Positions 17,680-27,000 of a stretch of 64,000 nt of DNA are shown in pieces. The notes beneath the pieces are model-generated. The model worked only from the letters and a program-made list of their open reading frames with translations, made no database searches and had not been told where the DNA came from. The stretch is taken from positions 248,001-312,000 of the forward strand of contig NZ_JAESIY010000007.1 of assembly GCF_016757215.1 (NCBI RefSeq). Reading direction: 5' to 3'. Each line of letters starts with the position of its first letter. The first letter of the stretch is position 1. The position numbers and the translations under genes are program-made. This DNA is from Fulvivirga sediminis (GTDB lineage Bacteria > Bacteroidota > Bacteroidia > Cytophagales > Cyclobacteriaceae).

Positions 17680-18285
17680 ATGGCCTTAAAAACATTTGTA
17701 AAAGTAAGCTCTGTAAACAACCTCTCTGATGCCCGATACTGTGCCGGCATGGAGGTAAATCAAATAGGCTTTTCTTTAGAAGAAGGAACTGAAAGTTATA
17801 TCTCACCTGAGAAATTTAGTGAACTCACCGAGTGGTTATCTGGAGTGGAATATGTGGGTGAATTTGAGAATTCTTCTACACAAAAAATACAAGAGACTAT
17901 AAATCAGTATAATGTAAGTTTTGTGCAAATAAATAATCCTGAACAGGCCAAAGAGCTAAATAGTGAGTCTTTCTCACTTATTCTATCAATTTCAGTCAAA
18001 GATTTGCCCCATATAGATCCAAATTTACCTGTAGTATATCTTCTTGTAAGTGGTGAGACCGACGAATGGTCTGAGAAAGAACTAGACCTCATATTTCAGC
18101 ATAAAGATAACTATAAAATTTTGCTGAGCTCAGGAGTTAATGAAAGCAACATAGAACAGCTACTCGAAAAAACAAAAGCAGCAGGTATTGCCCTCCAAGG
18201 AGGAAATGAACTAAGGCCAGGGTATAAAGACTATGATGAACTAGCCGATATTTTAGAATCACTAGAAATAGATGATTTGGCTTAA
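17680..18285 (+). CDS. TrpF-like (phosphoribosylanthranilate isomerase-like) protein, degenerate
   Basis: A 201-aa protein whose ends follow TrpF: VKVSSVNNLSDARYCAGMEV matches the KICGITxxEDAxxAxxxGA opening and GIALQGGNELRPGYKDYDEL matches the C-terminal phosphate-binding GVExxPGxKD block. The catalytic Cys of KICG is replaced (KVSS), and the middle is divergent. It is not in a trp operon. It is therefore probably a TIM-barrel relative with a different or lost activity, rather than the tryptophan enzyme. It is a single-gene unit between a -7-like box and a perfect terminator. Confidence 0.75.
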   Translation: MALKTFVKVSSVNNLSDARYCAGMEVNQIGFSLEEGTESYISPEKFSELTEWLSGVEYVGEFENSSTQKIQETINQYNVSFVQINNPEQAKELNSESFSLILSISVKDLPHIDPNLPVVYLLVSGETDEWSEKELDLIFQHKDNYKILLSSGVNESNIEQLLEKTKAAGIALQGGNELRPGYKDYDELADILESLEIDDLA

Positions 18286-18307
18286 GCATCAATGCTTAAG
18301 CCTTTTT
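18279..18307. terminator. perfect hairpin terminator overlapping the stop codon
   Basis: GGCTTAAGCAT (18279-18289) pairs perfectly with ATGCTTAAGCC (18292-18302) and is followed by TTTTT. The TAA stop of the TrpF-like gene is inside the left arm. The convergent gene ends at 18309. Confidence 0.85.
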
Positions 18308-18308
18308 A

Positions 18309-19118
18309 TCAACGTCTTTTAATAGAGCTCTTACCTTTCTTACGCTCAGAAATTCTGGTATCCATCAAGTATGACACTCCTATCTTGATAGCCATGTTTT
18401 TACTTTCCATAGAATCAGTGAATAAAACAATATCCCTAAATTCAGCAGCATCACCTTTACCCAAATAGGAATGTCCCATTTCAAACCTTAAATCCACAGC
18501 CAAAGAAGACACCCCGGGAAATTCAAAAACCAGCCCACCTCCTATATTCAAACCTAATTGTAACCTGTTAGGATCAGGAATACCTAATTCATCATCAGCC
18601 GCTTCATTATAATCACTATTAAATTTTACTTTATAATCGATTTTATCGATGCCTCTTTCTATTAGTTCGCTAGATGAAACGGTACCGTGACCACTTAACC
18701 AATAGCTAAGTGTAGGGCCTGCACCGACATACCATTTAAAAGACTTGTCCTTTCCTATTTCTTTTTTAAAGTCAACTCTATATAAAATAGGAAGCTGGAT
18801 ATGATCAGTATACATTTTGTACTCTAAAGATTCGTCTATCTTACTCTCCACTTCTTTTCCCATTCTAGAATAAAGTAAATCTATCTCCAGGAAAAATCGG
18901 TTTTTAACCCTAAAGGCCGTAGTAAAACCAGCAAAATAATTTAGCACAGGACTAACACTGACAGAATCTCTATAATCTGAATCAGAATATCTTACCCAAG
19001 TATATTGAACCCCCACTCTTGGTCCAATTAATAATTGAGATTTAGCTGGAATAGTTAAAAAAAATAATACAAAAGAAAAAAATATTGTAGTTACAATTCG
19101 CGTTCCGTAATTATTCAT
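18309..19118 (-). CDS. PorT-like outer-membrane beta-barrel protein
   Basis: Started at the ATG at 19116-19118 (MNNYGTRIV), a 269-aa protein with a signal peptide (FFSFVLFFLTIPAKSQ). Earlier in-frame starts at 19172 and 19199 would add a basic N-terminal extension. The mature part has the outer-membrane barrel pattern: LLIGPRVGVQYTWVRYSD, FFLEIDLLYSRMGKEVE, KWYVGAGPTLSYWLSG, LGLNIGGGLVFEFP and MAIKIGVSYLM, as in the PorT family of Bacteroidota barrels. PorT proper is a T9SS component, but this broad family has many members of unknown role. It is divergent from the PorP-SPOR gene, sharing a 209-bp intergenic region with it. Confidence 0.75.
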   Translation of the reverse strand: MNNYGTRIVTTIFFSFVLFFLTIPAKSQLLIGPRVGVQYTWVRYSDSDYRDSVSVSPVLNYFAGFTTAFRVKNRFFLEIDLLYSRMGKEVESKIDESLEYKMYTDHIQLPILYRVDFKKEIGKDKSFKWYVGAGPTLSYWLSGHGTVSSSELIERGIDKIDYKVKFNSDYNEAADDELGIPDPNRLQLGLNIGGGLVFEFPGVSSLAVDLRFEMGHSYLGKGDAAEFRDIVLFTDSMESKNMAIKIGVSYLMDTRISERKKGKSSIKRR

Positions 19119-19327
19119 GGGTAGTTTCGATACATTTTTCGTCTTAAATTTTTTAAGCCAACTATTATTCATTTTTTTTGCACTTGTGAAGTAACCCAAT
19201 TTATAATTTTTTTTGCCGTAGGAATGTATTTATTTTGAGATAAGTTTCAATTGATGTACTTTATGGGGTGGCTTTAAGGTATTTATAATTTTTTTATACC
19301 AGATTTATCTGATTTTAGGACTCCTTA

Positions 19328-20617
19328 ATGAGTAAATATTTTTTTATACTACTACTCTTTTTGGCATGGAAGGTTAATGCACAACTTGCTCCAGTGTATA
19401 ATCATTTCTATAATAACCCCTATTTGATAAATCCTGCTGAGGTAGGAATGTCAGGTTATATGAGTTTTGATTTTAATCACAGGCAGCAGTGGAGAGGAAT
19501 TGAAGGAGCTCCAGTAGTTTCTACTTTTACTTTTCAAACACCATTCAGTTACAAAAAGGCGTCAGTAGGCGTAACCATACGTAATTTTGAAAGAGGCTTG
19601 TTAAATACTAATGACCTCCTATTCACTTATAGTTATCGAGCGTATTTAACCAAGATAACTACGTTGAACTTTGGAATTTCAGCAGGATTAACATCTAATA
19701 CTATAGATCTCAATGCCATTGACGATCCTGATGATCCCGTTTTGGTAGATTATACCAGTAATAATATGCAACCTATTGCTAATGCTGGTTTTAAGCTTAC
19801 ATCTAAGAGTGGATTAAATATAGGAATTAGTTTACCTAGACTTTTCAGTCCTACGTATTTAAACCCTGAGAGCTTCACCTCTTATGAGTTTTCTCCATTT
19901 GATGAAGTCCAGTTTGTCACATATTTTAAAAAGCCATTGGAGAAAAAAATCGTGACTCGCAAATACGGCCGAATGAAACGAAGAGTGGAAATTGAAGATC
20001 CATACGCTCCCTTACAGCTGTATTTTTTATATAAATATTCTAAAGTTCAAGACCAAAGAATAGAGGTTTTAGCCACACTTAACCTAACAGAGAATTTTTG
20101 GGTGGGTGGTTCCTATAGAATGAATTATGGAGCTTCAGGATTATTAGGACTTAAAATTAAAAATTTCCTTTTCAGTTACGCTTATGAGCCAGCGTCTGAA
20201 CATGTAGAAGGGCTTCCGCAAGGCACCCACGAAGTGCAGTTGACTTTGAGAATAGGAGAAAAGAAAAAGATAGAACGTAGCAAACCTATACTTCGCACCT
20301 TAGAAAAAACCGAAACTCACAGAGCACGCTTCTCCGCAGATGATATCTCTGAAGGTGGAGATGATCAAGGAGATGGAAATTTAAAAAAGTATTATGTTGT
20401 TATAAAATCATTCAAAGATTTCAATTCTGCTGATGAATTTGTTCGTCGAATGGCGGAGAGAGAGTTATACACAAATATTTTTTATAACAATATTGATAAA
20501 AAGTACCACGTATATAGCTTCCAAACCTATAAATTAAAGGAAGCTAACGAACAAAGAAGAGCGGTTCAGGAATTAACTAAATATAAAAGTGTTACCATTA
20601 TCACTGTTCAGCAATAA
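19328..20617 (+). CDS. PorP/SprF-family protein with C-terminal SPOR-like domain
   Basis: The 429-aa protein has a signal peptide (LFLAWKVNAQ) and the PorP/SprF barrel signature: YNNPYLINPAEVGMSG, RQQWRGIEGAPVVSTFTFQT and later strands up to EVQLTLRIGEKK near residue 315. After a charged linker, residues about 352-429 look like a SPOR domain: YYVVIKSFKDFNSADEFV, then KKYHVYSFQTYKLKEANEQ. SPOR domains bind denuded peptidoglycan strands. PorP/SprF proteins support export or anchoring of type-B T9SS substrates, and a large type-B protein is encoded 43 bases downstream. The fusion would tie the outer-membrane barrel to the cell wall; that role is inference. Confidence 0.82.
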   Translation: MSKYFFILLLFLAWKVNAQLAPVYNHFYNNPYLINPAEVGMSGYMSFDFNHRQQWRGIEGAPVVSTFTFQTPFSYKKASVGVTIRNFERGLLNTNDLLFTYSYRAYLTKITTLNFGISAGLTSNTIDLNAIDDPDDPVLVDYTSNNMQPIANAGFKLTSKSGLNIGISLPRLFSPTYLNPESFTSYEFSPFDEVQFVTYFKKPLEKKIVTRKYGRMKRRVEIEDPYAPLQLYFLYKYSKVQDQRIEVLATLNLTENFWVGGSYRMNYGASGLLGLKIKNFLFSYAYEPASEHVEGLPQGTHEVQLTLRIGEKKKIERSKPILRTLEKTETHRARFSADDISEGGDDQGDGNLKKYYVVIKSFKDFNSADEFVRRMAERELYTNIFYNNIDKKYHVYSFQTYKLKEANEQRRAVQELTKYKSVTIITVQQ

Positions 20618-20660
20618 ATATAAAGATCACCTGAAGTTATGTTTACTATAAACTCATAAT

Positions 20661-23600
20661 ATGCAAACTAAATCTTACCATATAAGAAGAATTACTCTTC
20701 TGTCTATATGTCTAATGTTGGTAAGCGGCGTTCTTTGTGCACAAGTTCCTGATATTGCTTCGGTTTCACCAGGATATGGGTACGTTGGGCAGAAGATAAC
20801 TATTACAGGCAGTAACTTCAGCTCACCTTGTGTAGTAAGCTTTGGAAATGCAAGAGCTAATATACTTTCCAGTACTTCTCAAATTATCGAAGTGGAAGTT
20901 CCTGCAAATGCTACTTTTGATCACATCACGGTTACGAATAGTAATAGAAATTCAGCATCTAGTCCCTTTCCCTTTATTTTAAGTTTTGGAGGAGAGACAG
21001 GCTTAACTGCCAGTGATTTCAGTGCAGAAATTAACTTACCCACCCAACCCACACCTTATGATCTAGTCATATCCGATTTTAATAACGATGCAAAAAATGA
21101 CATAATGGTTACAAGTGCAGGCAGTAACTCTATACAAATATTACAAAATAGCACAACCACAGTAGGAGCTCCTAGCCCCAGTTTTAATGCGTCCACTTAT
21201 AGTTTACCATCCACTGCCACCTCGCTGAATATCACTTCAGCAGATTTGAATGGAGATAACAAACCAGACGTAATTCTATCTGAAGGCAATGATAGCGACC
21301 CCTCTAGCCGAGTATTTATCTTAACGAACTCAAGTGGTGGAGCGATAAGCTTTGGTGCCTCACCCTACATAATAGATATCCCATCCTCTAAAACCAAGTT
21401 GGTAGATATTGCTGATCTTGATGGGGACGGTAAACCTGATTTAGTGGTTTCTGATCAGGCGGATAACGGCAAAATATATATTTTAAGAAACACTTCTAAT
21501 GCTTCTGTATCCTTTGCAGCACCTATATCATTAAATTTAGGGAGGTCTTTACAAACTGGGCCCCTACTGGTTGATGATTTAAACAATGACGGCAAACCAG
21601 ATATTGCAGCCAGTCTATATTTTACAGATGGTGGAGGTCTTTTTATTTTAAGAAATAATAGTACACCAGGAAATATTCAATTCGCAACTGTAAGTGCCAT
21701 AGCTGCTGCAGGTACTATAGTAAATTTAAGAGCTTCTGATATTAACAGAGATGGTAAGATCGATTTGATAGCATCACGATACCTTAATAGTGACGTTGCT
21801 TATTATTTGAACACCTCAAGCAATGGGGGTGCCATTTCGTTTAACGTCAATGCTAGCAACAGGGTATCTGCTGGAGATAGACCTTGGGGTCTAGATTTAG
21901 GAGATATAGATGGAGATGGATTTGAAGACTTTGTGGTAGGTAACTCTAATGCATCTATAGTTTCAGTATTATATCGTTCAACCGCATTAAATTACGCAAC
22001 ATTAAACTTAGGTGTTTCCGACCGAACCAGAAATGTGAAGGTAGGAGATCTCAATATGGATGGAAAGCCTGATATTGTATTTACCATTTTTGCACAAGCC
22101 AGAATAGGCATACTAATGAATAAAAAATGCGTAACTCCAGTCTTAAATGAAGAAGGTCCATTAACCGTTTGCGCTTCCAATCTAGTAGAATTAGAAACTC
22201 AAGCCGTACCCAATGCTACTTATACCTGGCGCATGGATGGAGCTACACAACAAACTGGACCTAGCAATACCTTTACTGCTAGCACTACGGGCACCCACAC
22301 TTACGAAGTTACCCTTTCACTAGGAGCATGTTCAGAGACATCAGACCCAATCAGTATCGAAGTAGTTACTTCTACTGCTGCTTCATTTGCCATTACTCCG
22401 GTAGATCCTGTATGTATTGGTGGAACTGCCACTTTGCAAGTAACCGGTAATGTAAGCGGTAAAACTTTTGAGTGGTCTGGTCCTAACAATTTCACATCAA
22501 CTTCTAACCCTGCATTAGTGACTTCATTTGCGGCTATTAATGTAGGAGAATATAGCGTAAAGATTTATGATAATTCTGCGGGTTGCCTAATAGCAACAGA
22601 AACCGTACTAGTTCAATCGGTAGATGTACCAAGTTTTACTGTTTCTGCTCCAGAAACAGCATCTTGCCAAGGTAGCCCTATTACTTTAACAGTGAGCCCA
22701 TTCAACACTTCTGATTATTCCTATCAATGGGCCAATGAATCAGGTAATATTTCTGGGCAAACAGGTGCAACCCTTTCTGTAAACACTCCTGGTACTCAGA
22801 AATATTATGTAAAAATAACTGATCTCAATAATGCGTCATGTCCTGATATTCAATCTAACTCAATAGAAGTATCAATACTGTCAGCACCTAACGCTTCTTT
22901 TATTGTTGCCGATGATGCCTGCACAAAACAAAATGTTCTATTCAAAAATAACAGCACTGTAGATCCCAATGCTACAGTAAATCATAGGTGGACTTTCGGT
23001 GATGGTGCCATTATGGAAAATAAAGAGCCGGGACATTCATATAGTGTGCCTGGTACCTACGATGTTGTATTAAAAGTAAGTTATGAAGGCTCTACATGCT
23101 CGGACACTTTCTCCAAGCAAATTACAATTATAGATGATGGACTTGATGTAGAAATAGAAGCATCACAAAACCCAATGTGTTTTCAAGAGGAAGTAACGCT
23201 TAGCTTAGGCAATATTCCGAATAACTACCAAATTGAATGGAGTACGGGTGAAACCACCGCTGACATTACAGTTTCAGAGGCGGGTAATTACTCAGTCATG
23301 TTAGTGAACACCAGCAACGGATGTGACAATTTGGGAAATATCACACTTGATGCCTATCCTGAAACAGTAGTTAATATTACTGCGGATAGTATTACAGTTT
23401 CACCGGGAAGTAATGTACAACTAAACGCTACCGGACTAGCAAACTATCTTTGGTCTCCTGGCAATTCACTTAATGACTCCACTATTTCTAACCCAATAGC
23501 AACAGTAAACCAATCTGAAACCTATACGGTAGAAGGAAGAGATAATAACGGATGCTATGGAATAGGCTCCATAGACCTTTTTGTTGCTACCGATATGGTT

Positions 23601-23873
23601 GGTAATATTATTAAACCTAAGAACTTTTTTTCACCAAATTCTGGAGATAATATTAATGACTTATGGGTTATAGATAAAATTGAACAATTTCCAGAATGTA
23701 TAGTCACAATAATCGATCAGACTGGTAATATACTATATGAGGCCCAACCCTACAATAATGACTGGGATGGCACTTCTAACGGCAAAATGCTACCTGACGG
23801 AGTATACTACTATGTAATTAAGTGTGATGGTTCTGAAGTGGCAAAATCTGGGAGTATAACCATTCTCAGATAG
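20661..23873 (+). CDS. T9SS type B surface protein with IPT/TIG, FG-GAP and PKD domains
   Basis: A 1070-aa exported protein: signal peptide to about residue 28; an IPT/TIG domain (SVSPGYGYVGQKITITGSNF); about seven FG-GAP/VCBS blades with calcium-type loops (DLNGDNKPD, DLDGDGKPD, DLNNDGKPD, DINRDGKID, DIDGDGFED, DLNMDGKPD) to about residue 480; Ig-like/PKD modules (RWTFGDGAIMENKEPGHSYS near 775); and a gliding-motility-associated type B C-terminal domain from about 985 (FFSPNSGDNINDLWVIDKI to the end GSITILR). It is likely exported by the T9SS and displayed as an adhesin or binding protein. The PorP-SPOR gene directly upstream is the probable dedicated partner. Confidence 0.88.
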   Translation: MQTKSYHIRRITLLSICLMLVSGVLCAQVPDIASVSPGYGYVGQKITITGSNFSSPCVVSFGNARANILSSTSQIIEVEVPANATFDHITVTNSNRNSASSPFPFILSFGGETGLTASDFSAEINLPTQPTPYDLVISDFNNDAKNDIMVTSAGSNSIQILQNSTTTVGAPSPSFNASTYSLPSTATSLNITSADLNGDNKPDVILSEGNDSDPSSRVFILTNSSGGAISFGASPYIIDIPSSKTKLVDIADLDGDGKPDLVVSDQADNGKIYILRNTSNASVSFAAPISLNLGRSLQTGPLLVDDLNNDGKPDIAASLYFTDGGGLFILRNNSTPGNIQFATVSAIAAAGTIVNLRASDINRDGKIDLIASRYLNSDVAYYLNTSSNGGAISFNVNASNRVSAGDRPWGLDLGDIDGDGFEDFVVGNSNASIVSVLYRSTALNYATLNLGVSDRTRNVKVGDLNMDGKPDIVFTIFAQARIGILMNKKCVTPVLNEEGPLTVCASNLVELETQAVPNATYTWRMDGATQQTGPSNTFTASTTGTHTYEVTLSLGACSETSDPISIEVVTSTAASFAITPVDPVCIGGTATLQVTGNVSGKTFEWSGPNNFTSTSNPALVTSFAAINVGEYSVKIYDNSAGCLIATETVLVQSVDVPSFTVSAPETASCQGSPITLTVSPFNTSDYSYQWANESGNISGQTGATLSVNTPGTQKYYVKITDLNNASCPDIQSNSIEVSILSAPNASFIVADDACTKQNVLFKNNSTVDPNATVNHRWTFGDGAIMENKEPGHSYSVPGTYDVVLKVSYEGSTCSDTFSKQITIIDDGLDVEIEASQNPMCFQEEVTLSLGNIPNNYQIEWSTGETTADITVSEAGNYSVMLVNTSNGCDNLGNITLDAYPETVVNITADSITVSPGSNVQLNATGLANYLWSPGNSLNDSTISNPIATVNQSETYTVEGRDNNGCYGIGSIDLFVATDMVGNIIKPKNFFSPNSGDNINDLWVIDKIEQFPECIVTIIDQTGNILYEAQPYNNDWDGTSNGKMLPDGVYYYVIKCDGSEVAKSGSITILR

Positions 23874-24013
23874 AAATAAGTCACTTCATCGACGAAATAT
23901 GTCGACTCGTCTTAAAATTTCGCTTTTTGTATCACTTTTTTACGATTTAGCAGTTACAACACCCTCGTAAATCCTATCAATGACCAAGGGATAAAGTGTA
24001 AAACGCATTGCTT

Positions 24014-27000
24014 ATGAAAAAATTGGTCATTTTATTGTCACTTCTACTGGCTGCTACTGGTGGCTTTGCACAGGAAGTGTGTAATAACGGGATAGACGAT
24101 GATGGTGATGGCTTCATTGATTGCTATGATCCAGATTGCTCTGATAACGACGATTGTAACGGATTTTATTTCGGAAATGATGCCACATGTGAGGTTGAGC
24201 CTAATAGCTTTCCAGACTTCGCTATGGCTTTGGATTTTCAATCTGCTGATCAGACAGCTGATCATTTAGGAAGGATTGCCATAGGTGACTTAGATGGTGA
24301 TGGAATCCCTGAAATAGTTACAAAAAGTAGGACCGGAAGAAGAATAACAATTCTAGATGGCCAAACAGGAGCAGTAAAAAATGTTACTAGAACTCCTAGG
24401 GATCTTATGTGGTACGTAAACATTGGTAATGTTCCTAATCCCAATAACTCATATCCTGAATCATGCGGCGAAATATTTTCTGTAGAAACCGGTTATTATA
24501 TCACAGCCTATAATTGCCAACTTCAAGAGTTATGGAGAACCGAAAGATTCAGTAATGATCCTGTTCACACCAGTTTAGCTGATTTTAATGGCGATGGTCA
24601 AGTTGAGTTATACTACAAAAATGAAATAAGAAATGCGTCTACGGGTGAGGTACTGGTAGCAGGAACACCCAATACCTGGCGGGACCTAAATGGTGGTCCG
24701 GTTGCGGTTGATATATTGGGTGATGAGGATTTAGAATTAGTGATAGGAGATAAAATTTATTCTGTAGATCTTGTTGCTGGTACACTTACATTAGAAAGAC
24801 AAATGCCAGCTTTCTACAGACCTAAAATAACTGAAGCTGCTACGAGTATAGCCGATTATAATCAAGATGGCTATTTAGATGTAATTACCACTGGCAGAAT
24901 GGAGTATGGAGGCTGGCGACATGGAGACTATACCACTGTGTATTTTTGGGATGTTCATAACAACACCGTAAGAACCTACCAAGATCCTAGCTATAACTGG
25001 AGAAATGGCACTGGTCGACTTAATATTGGAGACCTTGATGGAGATGGAAAACTCAATGTTTCCTATGTTACAGGTGGTTATTTGTATGCACTAAAAGAGG
25101 ACTTCACACTACACTGGAAGAAATCAATTAAAGAAGAAACATCTGGATATACGGGTTGTACACTATTTGATTTTAACGGCGATGGGAAAATGGAAATTGT
25201 TTATAGAGATGAAGAATATCTCTATATTATTAATGGTGATGGAACCGTAAATACCGCAAAGAAATGTATCTCCAGAACCAACGTTGATTACCCGATTGTA
25301 GCAGATGTAGATGCTGATGGATCTACTGAAATCTGTGTGGCTTGTGCTACAAACGATAATATGACTAGAGGACAGTTTAATGATAATAGCAACTGGATAT
25401 ATGGTCAGGTTAGAGTATATAAATCAGATACTGAGCCATGGGTGCCTGCACGAAGATTATGGAATCAGCATGCCTATTTCAATGTAAATGTCAATAACGA
25501 TTTAACGATCCCTATTAGACAACAAAAGCACCACCTTATTTGGTCAAATGGCACTTGCTCTGATGGAGATAGAAGACCTTTAAATGGTTTTTTGAACCAG
25601 TCTCCTTACCTCAATTCCTACGGCTGCCCGACCTACGCCCGTCCTGATTTGGAAATAGTAGATGGTTCTCTGACCGTGGAGCCTCCTAGTTGTCCTGAAA
25701 TGGATTTCAAAATATCATTTAGGGTAACTAATACTGGAGACAATGATCTTACAGGAGAACTACCAATTACATTTTATCAAAATAATCCGCAAACCAACGA
25801 AACCGTTAGGCTTTCAACTGAATACTTTACCTTCAATAATTTCCGTGTAGGAGATATATATGAAGTGAATGACTTGACCGTTACCGGACCGGGATCCGCC
25901 TTTACATTATTTGTTGTTTTGAATGACAATGGAACCACTGTTCCCTTACCAGATCCTTTTAAAGGTAATACCGACTTTTTAGAATGTAATTATGATAATA
26001 TAGTTTCAGCAGAGGTTAACCCAATACCCTTTGAAATATCAGTGGCTACTACACCTGATATTAGATGTTCGCCAACCGCTTCCCCTAACGGAACAGCCAG
26101 AGCTTTCAGACTTGAAGGAAGCACTGAGGTTACTTCGGAGTATGATTTTTATTGGTTCAACCCAGGCAATGATATCAACGGAACACCTGATTATGAAGGA
26201 GCTGTGTATACAGGAATCCCATCAGGTACATACTCAGTATATGCAGTACATAAAACGGCACAGTGTGATTCAGAAATACAAGGAGTAGTTACTGTAGGTT
26301 CAGAAACTAGACCCATCTTAGCTCAAATAGAGGAAAATCGTGGTGACAATAACTGCGCATCACCAAATGGTAGGTTAACAGTGAATGTTTTTGATGAAAA
26401 TGGGGTTAAGCAGCCCCAAGGAAAATATACCTATGAATGGTATGTAGGTGACCTCACTTCAGGTGAAGTAATAGGCACCAGTCATACTATTAACAGTTTG
26501 ACTGGAGGGCTAAGTTATACAGTGATTGTAACCGAAAAATTAACGGGATGCTCTACAATAGAAAGTATGAACGTGACTGACAATAGGGTTCGAAGTCTCG
26601 TGACTGCAACTGCCACTGATATTAGTTGCTCGAATGCCAATTCTGGTACAGTCTCTGCAAATGTAGCCGGTAATACTACTGACTATGATTTTGAGTGGTA
26701 TTATGCCTCTACTCCCCTACCCACACCCAATGCTACAGGGGCTAATTTAAGCAATTTACCACAAGGAGATTATACTGTAATCGCTTTTGATAAAAACACT
26801 GGTTGCTCTACGGATACCGTCACGGTTACTATTAACCAAACAGTTCCTCCAGTAGCTCAAGTAGTTAAAATCTCAGATAACTTTTCATGTGATGACCTTC
26901 AACCCTTAGGCTCAGCTGAAGCCTCTGCTACAAGCGGAACGGCTCCATACACGTATGAGTGGTATGAAGGACAAAATACTATTGGTACTGCTGTAGCAAA

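Noticed and set aside
20661-23873. Repeated GGTGATGG/GATGGAGATGG-like strings as a DNA repeat or CRISPR
   Set aside because: They encode the calcium-type loops of FG-GAP blades and show no regular spacer structure.
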